Positions 1 through 8,882 of a stretch of DNA of 42,649 bases are shown one piece after another. The stretch spans positions 1 through 42,649 of the forward strand of contig JAGXHN010000031.1 of the NCBI GenBank assembly GCA_024636225.1. Direction: 5' to 3'. Both the position numbers and the translations under genes were made by a program. Under the pieces are notes generated by a model. It ran no database searches, was not told where the DNA came from, and worked only from the letters and a program-made list of their open reading frames with translations. How positions within the stretch are numbered: position 1 is the first letter of the stretch; each line of letters starts with the position of its first letter. This DNA is from Desulfuromonadaceae bacterium. GTDB lineage: Bacteria > Desulfobacterota > Desulfuromonadia > Desulfuromonadales > UBA2294.

Positions 1-2
1 AT

Positions 3-428
3 GCAACGATGACCAGGGATTACAACGAAACTGCCGTCATAGAACTCTTTGAGAAAAATGGATTTACGGTTGTTTACCCGGAACTTTTACCGATTGATGA
101 GCAGATCGATATTTTCAATAATGCACAGTTCATTGCCGGACCATCCGGGGCGGCTTTTTCGAATTTAATTTTTTGTAGCTCGTCATGTAAAGTTCTTATA
201 CTGGTTTCAAGTGCCGTCAGTCTGTCTGTTTTTTCAACGATCGCTGATTTTGTTGGTGCCGACCTGATTTATTACTCGGCGAAAGGTGAACGTTATATTT
301 CGAAATCAATCCATGAAAAATTTCATATTGATGTAGATGATTTGGCTCCGGTTGTCACTGATTTTTTCTGTAACCCAGATGTAACGTCGGAGTCCGGTTC
401 ACTGTCGAAGGTTTCTGTAACGTGCTAA
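3..428 (+). CDS. GT61-family (DUF563-like) glycosyltransferase, C-terminal part
   Basis: The open frame enters from the left edge, so the first visible ATG (position 9) is probably internal and only the C-terminal ~140 residues are present. The segment has the layout typical of GT61/DUF563 enzymes: an N-x-x-A/V stretch followed by 'NGFTVVYPELLPIDEQIDIF' and then 'AGPSGAAFSNLIF', the conserved small-residue/Asn-Leu-Phe block at the nucleotide-sugar site of this family. It probably adds a sugar to a capsule or O-antigen repeat unit in the cytoplasm; donor and acceptor cannot be read from the sequence. It is AT-richer than the downstream nucleotide-sugar genes, as is common for transferase genes in such loci. 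Family fairly sure, exact function unknown. Confidence 0.7.
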   Translation, partial: ATMTRDYNETAVIELFEKNGFTVVYPELLPIDEQIDIFNNAQFIAGPSGAAFSNLIFCSSSCKVLILVSSAVSLSVFSTIADFVGADLIYYSAKGERYISKSIHEKFHIDVDDLAPVVTDFFCNPDVTSESGSLSKVSVTC

Positions 429-510
429 ATTTTATTTCAGAGTGTATTGACTTGCAGCTGGGCAGATTCTGCTTGCATGATCTTTACTTTGATTGGCAAG
501 GAGAAGAGCG

Positions 511-1569
511 GTGACTCGTCGAGTTCTCTGGTGGGGCCGATTTGATCCCGATTATTCACGCAATCGCGTTGTGCGCGAACTTTTACGTCAACTCGATTAC
601 GAACTGTCTGATTTCATGCCGCACTGGCCGCTGCGAAGTGATTGGGAGGCCTGGTGGCGTCAACTGCCGCGTCCGGCGTTTGTCTGGGTTCCTTGTTTTC
701 GTCAGCGGGATGTGTTGTCGGCGGCTCGCTGGGCGCGACATCAAAAGGTGCCGTTGGTGTTCGATCCTTTGATTAGTGCTTACGACAAACAGGTTTTTGA
801 ACGCAACAAGTTTCGCCCCGATTCCTGGCGAGCCCGGCGTCTGCTGCGTAGGGAACGTCGTCAGATGCAACAGGCTGATCTGCTTATTGCTGACACCGAT
901 GCTCACAGTCGTTTTTTTGCAGAGGCCTTCGATATCCCTTCCGAACGTCTGGCAACGGTGCCCGTCGGCGCCGAAGAAGGTCTGTTTTATCCGAGAGATG
1001 TGACCTCTCGGGATGCCGGGGCGCCGGTCGAGGTTCTTTTCTACGGAAGTTTTATCGGGTTACAGGGACCTCAAACCATTGTTGATGCTGCCCGCCTCTA
1101 CCGAGGCCCTGCGGTTGTTTGGCGTCTGGTTGGCGACGGCCCGTTGCTGGTTGAATGTCGTCGACGTGCAGAAGGGTTGACGACGGTGCAATTCGAGCCT
1201 TGGAAGCCGTATGCGCAACTGCCGGAAATAATTTGTGCAGCGGATATCGTTTTGGGAATTTTCGGCACCAGCGATAAAGCTGCACGCGTGATCCCGAACA
1301 AGGTCTATCAGGCGTTGGCCTGCGGTAAACCCCTGGTGACGCGCTCCAGTCCGGCATATCCTGCGGTGATGCGTGAGAGACCTGCAGGGGTGGAGTGGGT
1401 GGAACCAGGTTCTCCTGAATCGCTCTGTGCGGCGGTAGCAAAGTTGGCTGCTGAGCCGACCCGGTTCGCGGAATCGGGTGATTTGGCCCGCCGCAGCTAT
1501 GAGGAACATTTTTCGATGCAGTCGATTCGTGAACAGTTGCGCACCGCATTGACTCAATTGACGCTTTAG
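511..1569 (+). CDS. GT4/GT1-like glycosyltransferase, GT-B fold
   Basis: The 352-residue product resembles retaining GT-B glycosyltransferases. The N-terminal half ends with a typical linker ('TDAHSRFFAEAF', 'VPVGAEEGLFYP'). The second Rossmann half starts near residue 175 ('VLFYGSFIGLQG') and carries 'NKVYQALACGKPLVT' at about residues 263-277. That block corresponds to the donor-binding E-x7-E region, here with Gln at the usual first Glu. GTG at 511 is preferred as start because AAGGAG lies 7 bases upstream; a TTG at 493 would add six residues and precede the ribosome site. It most likely transfers a hexose or deoxyhexose during polysaccharide repeat-unit assembly on the inner face of the membrane. 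The specific donor is not predictable; GDP-fucose, GDP-mannose, dTDP-rhamnose and UDP-sugar pathways are all encoded nearby. Confidence 0.8.
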   Translation: MTRRVLWWGRFDPDYSRNRVVRELLRQLDYELSDFMPHWPLRSDWEAWWRQLPRPAFVWVPCFRQRDVLSAARWARHQKVPLVFDPLISAYDKQVFERNKFRPDSWRARRLLRRERRQMQQADLLIADTDAHSRFFAEAFDIPSERLATVPVGAEEGLFYPRDVTSRDAGAPVEVLFYGSFIGLQGPQTIVDAARLYRGPAVVWRLVGDGPLLVECRRRAEGLTTVQFEPWKPYAQLPEIICAADIVLGIFGTSDKAARVIPNKVYQALACGKPLVTRSSPAYPAVMRERPAGVEWVEPGSPESLCAAVAKLAAEPTRFAESGDLARRSYEEHFSMQSIREQLRTALTQLTL

Positions 1570-1674
1570 GATGCAACAACGCTTGTCTGTTGTTGCTCTT
1601 GTTTCGTTCATTTTTAACTGGCAAGAAGTTACATTGATCTTGCCGTGAATCTTATCAGGTAGTGTACCCATATT

Positions 1675-2733
1675 ATGAAGAAACCAGAGACCAGAAAAAT
1701 TCGCGTGAAATTTATTTGTACGAACAGTCGTGTCCCTCAATTCGAGAATTTATGGCTCCGGCAGTTTCCCGGACAGATCCCCGAATGGGGAGACTGCCGC
1801 TTCATCTTTGATATTGACGCTCGGGAGTATGACTGGCTTGTGGTGTACAGCGATTTGCCACGCAATCCGCCCGGACGAGAACTTCTCGCTTGTTCCCGGG
1901 AAAATACCTTGCTGGTGACAACGGAACCCTCTTCGATTAAAGCTTACGGCAGCGATTACACTGCTCAGTATGGCGCGGTGCTTACCAGTCAGGCAGAGTG
2001 GGCACTGCCGCACCCCGGCCGGATTTTCTCTCAACCTGCTTTGTTCTGGTATTACGGTTTCAATCGAAACCAGATGATCAGCTATGATCAGATGATCTCT
2101 GCGCCGCCTCTGAACAAAACGCGCGATCTTTCCACCGTCTGTTCTTCCAAGCAGCAACGTCATACCCTGCATAAGCGTCGCTATCAATTTACTCAGGAAA
2201 TTAAAAAACGCGTCCCATCTATGGAAATCTTTGGTCATGGGGTCAGAGCGATGGATGACAAAGCCGAGGCATTGGATCCCTACCGCTATCACCTGTCGAT
2301 AGAAAATTATATCGGACCACATCACTGGACCGAAAAACTTGCTGATGCATTTCTTGGTGTAACACTCCCTTTTTATTGCGGGTGTCCGAACGCTGCGGAG
2401 TATTTTCCTCAGGACAGCTTTATCCCGTTGGATATTGATGACGTAGAGGGGTCGGCGCAAATTATTCGACGTGCCATTCAAGACGGTGAGTATGAGAAAC
2501 GTTTACCAGCTATCCTTGAAGCACGCCGCCTGGTAATGGAACGCCATAACATTTTTGCAGTCCTGTCGCGCGAAATTGAGGCGCGAGAACTGCTACCGCA
2601 GCCACCAGAATCAAATAATGAATATATCTACTCGATTCGTGAGATTCGCAAACTATCCTCGATGATTGCCCTGCGTCACTTATACGAGAAAGTGCGTTTG
2701 AAGGTGATCCATTTTAATAATTTTTTTAAATAG
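1675..2733 (+). CDS. GT10-family fucosyltransferase (alpha-1,3/1,4-type)
   Basis: The 352-residue product matches the C-terminal donor-binding signature of GT10 fucosyltransferases. 'YHLSIEN' (Glu210, Asn211) is followed by 'HHWTEKLADAFLGVTLPFYC' (Thr219-Glu220-Lys221) and 'GCPNAAEYFP'. In this family the Glu-Asn and Thr-Glu-Lys residues bind GDP-fucose. A basic C-terminal tail (about residues 325-352, rich in Arg/Lys with hydrophobic residues) could attach it peripherally to the membrane, as tails do in other bacterial GT10 enzymes. GDP-fucose synthesis genes gmd and fcl follow 250 bases later, which strongly supports the assignment. The ribosome-binding site is weak. The acceptor sugar and linkage are unknown. 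Confidence 0.85.
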   Translation: MKKPETRKIRVKFICTNSRVPQFENLWLRQFPGQIPEWGDCRFIFDIDAREYDWLVVYSDLPRNPPGRELLACSRENTLLVTTEPSSIKAYGSDYTAQYGAVLTSQAEWALPHPGRIFSQPALFWYYGFNRNQMISYDQMISAPPLNKTRDLSTVCSSKQQRHTLHKRRYQFTQEIKKRVPSMEIFGHGVRAMDDKAEALDPYRYHLSIENYIGPHHWTEKLADAFLGVTLPFYCGCPNAAEYFPQDSFIPLDIDDVEGSAQIIRRAIQDGEYEKRLPAILEARRLVMERHNIFAVLSREIEARELLPQPPESNNEYIYSIREIRKLSSMIALRHLYEKVRLKVIHFNNFFK

Positions 2734-2911
2734 CCTGGATTTTGGATACTTTTAACGTCTGACCACAAAAGAATTTTTTTTGATCAGGCGGTGTTGGGGC
2801 TGTTTCAATTTCGTCGTTAAAGATCAGAGGAGGAGTGAATCCCTTACGGTAAAAGTTATTGTAGGATATGAGCAATGTTGCTAGGATGTTGCGCTCTGAA
2901 TTGACGATTAA

Positions 2912-2945
2912 GCGTGCCAAAAAAGTTGGCATGCCCCACCTTTTT
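2912..2945 (+). terminator. Possible weak terminator or attenuator upstream of gmd
   Basis: A 9-bp stem (GCGTGCCAA with TTGGCATGC, one G-U pair) encloses the 5-base loop AAAAG and is followed, six bases later, by five T. It lies between the fucosyltransferase gene and gmd, 37 bases before the gmd start. The T-run is displaced from the stem, so it may be only an mRNA hairpin. The rest of the 2734-2981 gap shows no gene. Confidence 0.35.
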
Positions 2946-2981
2946 ACGGCGTTGAATGCTGTCTAACGAGGATAGGAACTC

Positions 2982-4103
2982 ATGAAAAACAATAAAATTG
3001 CACTTATTACCGGAATTACCGGCCAGGATGGCGCCTATCTGGCCGAATTTCTGCTCGCTAAAGGGTATATTGTCCATGGCATAAAACGCCGTTCATCTCT
3101 CTTTAATACTGACCGGATCGACCATCTCTATCAAGATCCGCATGTGGAGCACCGCAACTTTGTTCTGCATTACGGCGATCTGACCGATTCGACCAACCTG
3201 ATCCGCATTATTCAGCAGGTGCAGCCGGATGAAATTTACAATCTGGCGGCGCAGAGTCATGTTGCCGTCTCTTTTGAGACTCCGGAATACACGGCGAACG
3301 CCGATGGGGTCGGCACGTTGCGAGTCCTTGAGGCGATCAGAATTCTCGGACTGGAGAAGAAGACCCGCTTTTATCAGGCTTCGACTTCGGAACTCTACGG
3401 CAAGGTACAGGAGATTCCGCAGAAAGAGACAACCCCTTTTTATCCCCGCTCCCCCTATGCGGTGGCTAAGCTCTACTCTTACTGGATTACCATCAACTAC
3501 CGTGAGGCGTATGGGCTGTTTGCCTGCAACGGCATCCTGTTTAATCATGAATCGCCGGTGCGTGGTGAAACTTTTGTGACACGTAAAATTACTCGTGCGA
3601 TGGCCCGCCTCTCTCTCGGTCTGCAAGAGTCTCTCTACCTTGGTAATCTCGACTCGTTGCGGGATTGGGGGCATGCCAAAGATTATGTTGTCGCCCAATG
3701 GCTGATGCTGCAGCAGGAGCAGCCGGACGATTTTGTTATCGCTACCGGCAAGCAGTATTCGGTTCGCGATTTTGTTGTTGCGGCAGCGGCTGAACTCGGC
3801 ATCACCCTGCGCTGGGAAGGGGAGGGTGTTGATGAGATCGGTATCGTTGTTTCAGTTGATCGTGCTGATTCGCCGCTCAAGGCCGGTCAGACTATCGTCA
3901 AGGTCGATCCTCGCTATTTTCGCCCGACTGAAGTCGAAACCTTGCTCGGAGATCCGACCAAGGCGAAAACGGTTCTCGGTTGGGAACCGGAAATCACCTT
4001 TGCCGAGATGGTGGCTGAGATGGTTCGATCCGACCTCGATGCGGCCCGTCGCGATTCGTTGGTGAAACAACACGGTTTTCAGGCTTTTGACTACAATGAA
4101 TAG
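2982..4103 (+). CDS. gmd: GDP-mannose 4,6-dehydratase
   Basis: This enzyme converts GDP-D-mannose to GDP-4-keto-6-deoxy-D-mannose, the first step toward GDP-L-fucose. The 373-residue protein is the normal family length. It is an extended SDR: NAD(P)-binding '[11 protein letters not shown]' (residues 10-20), catalytic 'STSELYGK' (Thr135, Glu137) and the Tyr159-x3-Lys163 pair in '[10 protein letters not shown]'. The substrate-binding stretch '[17 protein letters not shown]' is characteristic of Gmd. The start ATG is preceded by GAGGATAGGA. The stop codon overlaps the start of fcl by 8 bases, so both are translated together. Confidence 0.96.
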   Translation: MKNNKIALITGITGQDGAYLAEFLLAKGYIVHGIKRRSSLFNTDRIDHLYQDPHVEHRNFVLHYGDLTDSTNLIRIIQQVQPDEIYNLAAQSHVAVSFETPEYTANADGVGTLRVLEAIRILGLEKKTRFYQASTSELYGKVQEIPQKETTPFYPRSPYAVAKLYSYWITINYREAYGLFACNGILFNHESPVRGETFVTRKITRAMARLSLGLQESLYLGNLDSLRDWGHAKDYVVAQWLMLQQEQPDDFVIATGKQYSVRDFVVAAAAELGITLRWEGEGVDEIGIVVSVDRADSPLKAGQTIVKVDPRYFRPTEVETLLGDPTKAKTVLGWEPEITFAEMVAEMVRSDLDAARRDSLVKQHGFQAFDYNE

Positions 4104-5082
4104 TCCTGTCTATGTCGCCGGACATCAGGGGCTGGTCGGTTCAGCTCTGGTGGCCGGTCTGAAGTCAAAAGGGGAGTCGAAGCTGATTCTGCAGACACGT
4201 CAGGAGCTCGATCTTCTGGAACAGGAGCAGGTGCGACGTTTTTTTGCTGAACAGAAACCGGCATCGGTTTTTCTGGCGGCAGCCAAAGTTGGCGGTATTC
4301 ATGCGAACCATACCTACCCGGCAGAATTTATTTATGAAAATCTGATGATTCAGAGCCATATCATCGATGCGGCCTATCGAAACGATGTCGATCGGCTGCT
4401 GTTCCTCGGGTCATCCTGTATCTACCCGAAATTTGCCCCGCAACCGATGAAGGAAGAGTCTCTGCTGACCGGCGCCCTGGAACCGACCAATGAGCCGTAT
4501 GCGGTCGCCAAGATCGCCGGGATCAAAATGTGTCAGTCGTACAACCGCCAGTACGGGACCCGCTATCTCGCTCTGATGCCGACCAATCTTTACGGCCCCG
4601 GCGACAATTTTGATCTCGAAAATTCACACGTGTTGCCGGCTTTGATCCGGCGTTTTCATGATGCAAAAGAACAGGGGCTTGCGGCTGTCACGGTCTGGGG
4701 GACCGGCACGCCGCGGCGGGAGTTTCTGTTCGTCGACGATATGGCACAAGCGTCGTTGTTTTTGATGGATCTCCCCGAACGTCAGTTCCTGAGCCTGGTT
4801 GGTGATTCTGTAACTCCTTTGGTCAACATCGGATTTGGCAGCGATGTGTCGATACGCGAACTGGCAGAATTGATCCGGGAGATCGTCGGCTATACCGGCC
4901 GTCTTGAGTTTGATACCAGCCGTCCCGACGGGACTTTTCAGAAACTGCTCGATGTTGCGCGTATGAAGTCCCTCGGTTGGCAGGCACAAATCACTCTGGC
5001 GGACGGAATTGCCAAAACCTACGCCTGGTTTCTGGCTCATCAGAACGATTATCGCGCCAGCGAAAAGGGGGCAAACCGTTGA
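4096..5082 (+). CDS. fcl: GDP-L-fucose synthase (3,5-epimerase/4-reductase)
   Basis: This enzyme completes GDP-L-fucose synthesis by epimerising GDP-4-keto-6-deoxymannose at C3 and C5 and reducing C4 with NADPH. The 328-residue SDR has 'GHQGLVGSA' (about residues 9-17) for the dinucleotide, 'GSSCIYPK' with Ser107 and the Tyr135-x3-Lys139 pair in '[11 protein letters not shown]'. The stretch '[15 protein letters not shown]' is typical of WcaG/Fcl. ATG at 4096 is chosen because it overlaps the end of gmd and gives the family N-terminus; a TTG at 4087 adds three residues. Its end overlaps the manC start. Confidence 0.95.
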   Translation: MNSPVYVAGHQGLVGSALVAGLKSKGESKLILQTRQELDLLEQEQVRRFFAEQKPASVFLAAAKVGGIHANHTYPAEFIYENLMIQSHIIDAAYRNDVDRLLFLGSSCIYPKFAPQPMKEESLLTGALEPTNEPYAVAKIAGIKMCQSYNRQYGTRYLALMPTNLYGPGDNFDLENSHVLPALIRRFHDAKEQGLAAVTVWGTGTPRREFLFVDDMAQASLFLMDLPERQFLSLVGDSVTPLVNIGFGSDVSIRELAELIREIVGYTGRLEFDTSRPDGTFQKLLDVARMKSLGWQAQITLADGIAKTYAWFLAHQNDYRASEKGANR

Positions 5083-6491
5083 TACTCCCTGTCATCCTCT
5101 CTGGTGGGGCCGGAACCCGGCTCTGGCCGCTTTCCCGTGAACTCTACCCGAAACAGCTTCTGGCGTTGATCAGCGATCGAACCCTGCTGCAGGAGACGGC
5201 ACTTCGTCTTGATGGTCTGCAGGGGGCTTGTCCCCCGCTGATCGTCTGCAATGAGGAGCATCGTTTTATGGTCGCCGAACAGATGCGCCAGATTCATATT
5301 ACCCAGACCGGTATTTTTTTGGAGCCGATTGGCCGTAATACCGCTCCGGCAGTGGCGTTGGCGGCTCTGAATGCACTGTCGCTCGGGGACGATCCACTGC
5401 TGCTGATTTTGCCGGCTGACCACGTGATCAGGGATGTTGAACGTTTTCAGTCAGCCATCAGATCCGGGTTGGCTCTGGCCGAGAAAGGGTCGCTTCTCAC
5501 CTTCGGTGTCGTCCCTGATAGACCGGAGACCGGTTATGGTTATATCCGCACCGGAAAGAGTCTGGCTACCGGCGTCTTCGCTATCGATCAGTTTGTTGAA
5601 AAGCCGGATCTAGAGACGGCACAACGGTATCTCGCTGCAGGGGGGTTCTGCTGGAACAGCGGGATGTTTCTGTTTAAGGCCTCACGTTATGTCGAGGAAT
5701 TGGCGCGTTATGCTCCGGCTATGCTTGAGGCGTGTCGTAAAACCTTGGCCGGTAAACAGGCCGATCTCGATTTTACCCGTTTTGATGAAGAGGCGTTTCG
5801 GGCCTGTCCGTCTGATTCGATCGACTATGCTGTGATGGAGAAGACGGATCAGGCCGCGGTTGTGCCACTCGATGCCGGCTGGAGTGATGTCGGATCATGG
5901 TCTTCGCTGGCCGATGTTATCGCTTCGGACGGTGACGGTAATGTTCTGCACGGTGACGTGCTGACGGTCGATTGTCAGCAGAGTTTTATCCATGCTTCAT
6001 CCCGACTGGTTGCGGCGATCGGCTTGGAGGGGTACTGCGTTGTTGAAACCAGGGACGCGGTTCTCGTGACACCGAAGGATCGGGATCAGGACGTTAAGAA
6101 GATTGTCGATCAGCTCAAGCGGTTGAAGCGGGATGAGACCGTATTGCATCGGCGGGTTAATCGCCCCTGGGGGGCGTATGAATCGGTTGATCAGGGGGAG
6201 ACTTTTCAGGTGAAACGTCTGACGATTCATCCGGGCGCACGGCTCTCTCTGCAAAAACACAGACATCGGGCTGAACATTGGGTGGTTGTACGTGGTGTGG
6301 CTAAAATCACCAAAGGGGAGGATGTTTTTGCGCTCAAGGCGAACGAATCGACCTATATCCCGCCCGACACCCTGCATCGTCTGGAAAACTGCACAGAGCA
6401 CCCGCTCGAAATTATTGAGGTTCAGTCGGGTGACTATCTCGGAGAAGATGATATTATCCGAGTTGATGATATTTATGGCCGTAAGAAGTAA
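5079..6491 (+). CDS. manC: Bifunctional mannose-1-phosphate guanylyltransferase / mannose-6-phosphate isomerase
   Basis: This enzyme makes GDP-mannose from mannose-1-phosphate and GTP. The C-terminal cupin (type II isomerase) interconverts fructose-6-P and mannose-6-P. The 470-residue protein begins with the pyrophosphorylase motif '[19 protein letters not shown]' (residues 8-26) and contains 'FVEKPD', the sugar-phosphate site. The cupin half starts near residue 362 ('[10 protein letters not shown]') and carries the metal-site region '[13 protein letters not shown]' from residue 392. The start is TTG at 5079, nested in the fcl stop (TTGA) and preceded by AGGGGG; it yields exactly the family N-terminus. 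It supplies substrate to gmd and to any mannosyltransferase. Confidence 0.94.
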   Translation: MILPVILSGGAGTRLWPLSRELYPKQLLALISDRTLLQETALRLDGLQGACPPLIVCNEEHRFMVAEQMRQIHITQTGIFLEPIGRNTAPAVALAALNALSLGDDPLLLILPADHVIRDVERFQSAIRSGLALAEKGSLLTFGVVPDRPETGYGYIRTGKSLATGVFAIDQFVEKPDLETAQRYLAAGGFCWNSGMFLFKASRYVEELARYAPAMLEACRKTLAGKQADLDFTRFDEEAFRACPSDSIDYAVMEKTDQAAVVPLDAGWSDVGSWSSLADVIASDGDGNVLHGDVLTVDCQQSFIHASSRLVAAIGLEGYCVVETRDAVLVTPKDRDQDVKKIVDQLKRLKRDETVLHRRVNRPWGAYESVDQGETFQVKRLTIHPGARLSLQKHRHRAEHWVVVRGVAKITKGEDVFALKANESTYIPPDTLHRLENCTEHPLEIIEVQSGDYLGEDDIIRVDDIYGRKK

Positions 6492-6620
6492 ATCGCAAAA
6501 AAAACAAATCATAAACGTTTTTAACTGAGTCTTTTGCACTGAATCCTTTAACAAGAGGATCCGAGGATGACAGACATCAACCTGTCCCACACGAAGAAGA
6601 TCAGAAACAATGACCGCTTC

Positions 6621-6706
6621 TGTCATTCGCGAAGCGGTTTTGATCGGGAATCCAGAATCAAAAGATTAAATACTGGATCCTCTGATAGAATCATTCGGGG
6701 ATGACA
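6621..6706. repeat. Dispersed palindromic repeat, copy 1
   Basis: Outer inverted arms begin TGTCATTCGCGA and end TTCGGGGATGACA. An inner pair, CGGGAATCCAG and CTGGATCC, is also present, so each half can fold by itself. Four further copies lie at 8213, 8401, 8698 and 41281. A partial right end (GGATCCGAGGATGACAG) sits just upstream at about 6557-6573. The 6492-6744 gap between manC and manB contains no gene beyond this repeat and its 'CACACGAAGAAG' flank. Confidence 0.85.
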
Positions 6707-6744
6707 CTCTTTTTGCAAAGGCCCAACCGGCAGAAAGTTTAAAC

Positions 6745-8097
6745 ATGAAACAGTTAACCTGCTTTAAAGCCTACGATATTCGCGGCAGGGTCCCGGATGA
6801 GCTGAATGAAGAGATCGCGACCGGGATCGGGCGTGCTTTCTGTTCTGTCTTCAAAGCGCGTAAAGTTGTGATCGGGCGTGATGTTCGTCATTCAAGTGCG
6901 AAACTTTGTGCTGCTCTGGCTGAGGGGTTGATGGCAGCAGGTGCTGATGTCATCGATCTCGGTCTGTGCGGTACCGAAGAGATTTATCATGCCGCCTTCA
7001 GCCTCGATGTCGATGGCGGCATCGTTGTGACCGCCAGTCACAATCCGATCGATTTTAACGGAATGAAACTGGTTCGGGCCGGTGCGAGACCGATCAGTGG
7101 TGATAGCGGTCTGCTTGAACTGCACGATGCGGTCGTAAAAGCTGATTTTACCGATGCGGATGAACGCGGTTCTTATACACAAATCTCACATCGTGCCGCT
7201 TATATCCGACACTTGCTCGGTTATGTCGATCTGCAGAAACTCAAGCCGCTGAAGATTGTTGTCAATGCCGGAAATGGTTGCGCCGGGCCGGTTATTGATG
7301 CGCTGGAAGAGGCGTTGCCTTTCAATTTTGTCAAGGTGCATCACGATCCGGACGGTTCTTTTCCGCATGGGATCCCGAATCCGATTCTCCCGGAAAATCG
7401 CGCGGCGACCCGGGATGCTGTTCTGGCGCATGCGGCCGATTTCGGCATTGCCTGGGATGGCGATTTCGACCGCTGTTTTTTGTTTGATGAGAACGGGGCT
7501 TTCATTGAAGGGTATTATGTGGTCGGGCTTTTAGCCGAAGCATTTTTGGTCCGGGTCCCCGGCGCCCGCATTATCCACGACCCCCGTCTCACCTGGAATA
7601 CGATCGATCTGGTCGAAGCCAATGGCGGCACGGCGATCCAGAGCAAGACCGGGCATGCCTTTATCAAGGAGAGGATGCGGGCCGAAGATGCGGTCTACGG
7701 CGGAGAAATGAGTGCTCATCACTATTTCCGTGATTTTGCCTATTGCGACAGCGGGATGATCCCCTGGTTGCTGGTTGCCGATCTGATCTCCAGAAAGGGG
7801 CGGCCGTTGTCGGATCTCGTTGGTGCAAGGATGAAAAAATACCCGGTCAGCGGCGAAATCAATCGGCAGGTGACAGATCCTGTGGCATTGATCGAAGCGG
7901 TTCTGGCGGTATACTCTCCCGACGCACTGTTGATCGATAAAATCGACGGGATCAGTGTCGAATTCGCGACGTGGCGTTTCAGTTTGCGGATGTCAAATAC
8001 GGAACCGTTGGTGCGTCTGAATGTTGAGTCGCGAGGGGATGCGGCGCTGATGAAGACAAAAACAGCGGAACTGCTGAAAATGATCGATGCGGCGTAG
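6745..8097 (+). CDS. manB: Phosphomannomutase / phosphoglucomutase
   Basis: This enzyme converts mannose-6-phosphate to mannose-1-phosphate (and probably glucose phosphates), feeding ManC. The 450-residue alpha-D-phosphohexomutase has all four signatures: '[11 protein letters not shown]' near the N-terminus, the phosphoserine loop 'TASHNP' (residues 96-101, Ser98), the metal loop 'DGDFDR' (238-243) and the sugar loop 'GEMSAHH'. The phosphate loop near the C-terminus is '[11 protein letters not shown]'. Length matches AlgC/ManB. It is flanked on both sides by repeat-rich gaps, so it may be transcribed separately from manC. Confidence 0.93.
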   Translation: MKQLTCFKAYDIRGRVPDELNEEIATGIGRAFCSVFKARKVVIGRDVRHSSAKLCAALAEGLMAAGADVIDLGLCGTEEIYHAAFSLDVDGGIVVTASHNPIDFNGMKLVRAGARPISGDSGLLELHDAVVKADFTDADERGSYTQISHRAAYIRHLLGYVDLQKLKPLKIVVNAGNGCAGPVIDALEEALPFNFVKVHHDPDGSFPHGIPNPILPENRAATRDAVLAHAADFGIAWDGDFDRCFLFDENGAFIEGYYVVGLLAEAFLVRVPGARIIHDPRLTWNTIDLVEANGGTAIQSKTGHAFIKERMRAEDAVYGGEMSAHHYFRDFAYCDSGMIPWLLVADLISRKGRPLSDLVGARMKKYPVSGEINRQVTDPVALIEAVLAVYSPDALLIDKIDGISVEFATWRFSLRMSNTEPLVRLNVESRGDAALMKTKTAELLKMIDAA

Positions 8098-8154
8098 TCA
8101 CTGAAATTTTTAAGTCAAAGGCGTAATTGGCCGCGGATACAATCCGCAGGTCAA

Positions 8155-8341
8155 GGCTGTCTCACGCGAAGCCGCGAAGTATGCGAAGGGGATCGTGGCA
8201 ACGACTGCTTTTTGTCATTCCCGAGACGATTTTGATCGGGAATCCAGCCTTTAAGGCCATGGATCCCCGATAGAATCATTCGGGGATGACAGGTCAAAGG
8301 TGCCTCTTGCCGTCCGCAGAGAGAGGCGAGAGACGGTTAAA
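8155..8341. repeat. Composite repeat unit A
   Basis: First of three tandem imperfect units. The order is a 'CTCACGCGAAGCCGCGAAG' tract, a palindrome of the TGTCATTCCCG family, 'GACAGGTCAAAGG', a 'CCGCAGAGAGAGGC' tract and a 'GGCGAGAGACGGTTAAAGG' end. No open frame with recognisable product lies in the 8098-8882 gap, which is almost wholly made of such units. Confidence 0.75.
8213..8291. repeat. Dispersed palindromic repeat, copy 2
   Basis: Arms TGTCATTCCCGA and TCGGGGATGACA enclose a second pair, TCGGGAATCCA and TGGATCCCCGA. This is the most symmetric copy in the window. Confidence 0.88.
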
Positions 8342-8636
8342 GGCTTGTCTCACACGAAGCCACGAAGAACACAAAGAAGGTCAAACGCAGCGACCTTTTG
8401 TGTCATTCCCGAAGCGGTTCTGTCGGGAATTCATTTTTTTTAAGCCCGAAGGGTGAATCCTATGATAAAGGCATTCGGGCTGACAGGTCAAAGGCAAGGC
8501 GTCTCTCGCAGAGTCCGCAGAGAGAGGCAAGGACATGAATTCTTTTTGTTCAGCCAAAAGAATACGTCTATAATGTTTCCTCTGTGACCTCTGCGTTCTC
8601 GAGTGAGCAAAGCGAACGGGCGAGAGACGGTTTAAA
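8342..8636. repeat. Composite repeat unit B with extra internal segment
   Basis: Same order as unit A: 'GTCTCACACGAAGCCACGAAG', palindrome copy 3, 'GACAGGTCAAAGGCAAGG', and 'CGCAGAGTCCGCAGAGAGAG'. About 100 bases of additional AT-richer sequence and a 'CCTCTGCGTTCTCGAG' tract precede the common end 'GGCGAGAGACGGTTTAAAGG'. Confidence 0.75.
8401..8485. repeat. Dispersed palindromic repeat, copy 3 (variant right half)
   Basis: The left half folds as TTCCCGA with TCGGGAA. The right half folds as a perfect AGCCCGAA with TTCGGGCT, and the end is CTGACA instead of ATGACA. It shares this variant with copy 4. Confidence 0.83.
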
Positions 8637-8858
8637 GGATTGTCTGACGCGCAAAGCCACGAAGAACACAAAGAGGGTCAAAGGCAACGACCTTTTCTGT
8701 CATTCCCGAAGCGGTTCTGATCGGGAATCCATGTTTTTTTTGTAAGCCCGAAGGGTGGATCCTTTGATAAAGGTATTCGGGGCTGACAGGTCAAAGGCAA
8801 GGCGTCTCTCGCAGTACGCAAAGAGAGACAAGGGACGAACGGGCGAGAGAAGGTTTTC
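8637..8858. repeat. Composite repeat unit C
   Basis: Third unit: 'CGCAAAGCCACGAAGAACAC', palindrome copy 4, 'GACAGGTCAAAGGCAAGGCG', 'CGCAGTACGCAAAGAGAGAC' and a degenerate end 'GGGCGAGAGAAGG'. It ends about 25 bases before the epimerase start. Confidence 0.75.
8698..8788. repeat. Dispersed palindromic repeat, copy 4 (variant right half)
   Basis: Arms TGTCATTCCCGAAGC and GGGGCTGACA, with the same variant right half as copy 3 (AGCCCGAA with TTCGGGGCT, one inserted G). Confidence 0.83.
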
Positions 8859-8882
8859 CCTGAAGGTCTGAATGGAGAATAT

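Noticed and set aside
493..510. TTG 493 as start of the GT4-like gene
   Set aside because: The ribosome-binding AAGGAG lies inside these codons, and GTG 511 is properly spaced.
1060..1740. Open frames on the - strand across the GT4-like gene and its downstream gap
   Set aside because: No family features and no ribosome site; the + strand glycosyltransferase explains the coding signal.
8155..8858. CRISPR array
   Set aside because: Repeats are palindromic, of unequal length and irregular spacing, and no short unique spacers or cas genes are present.
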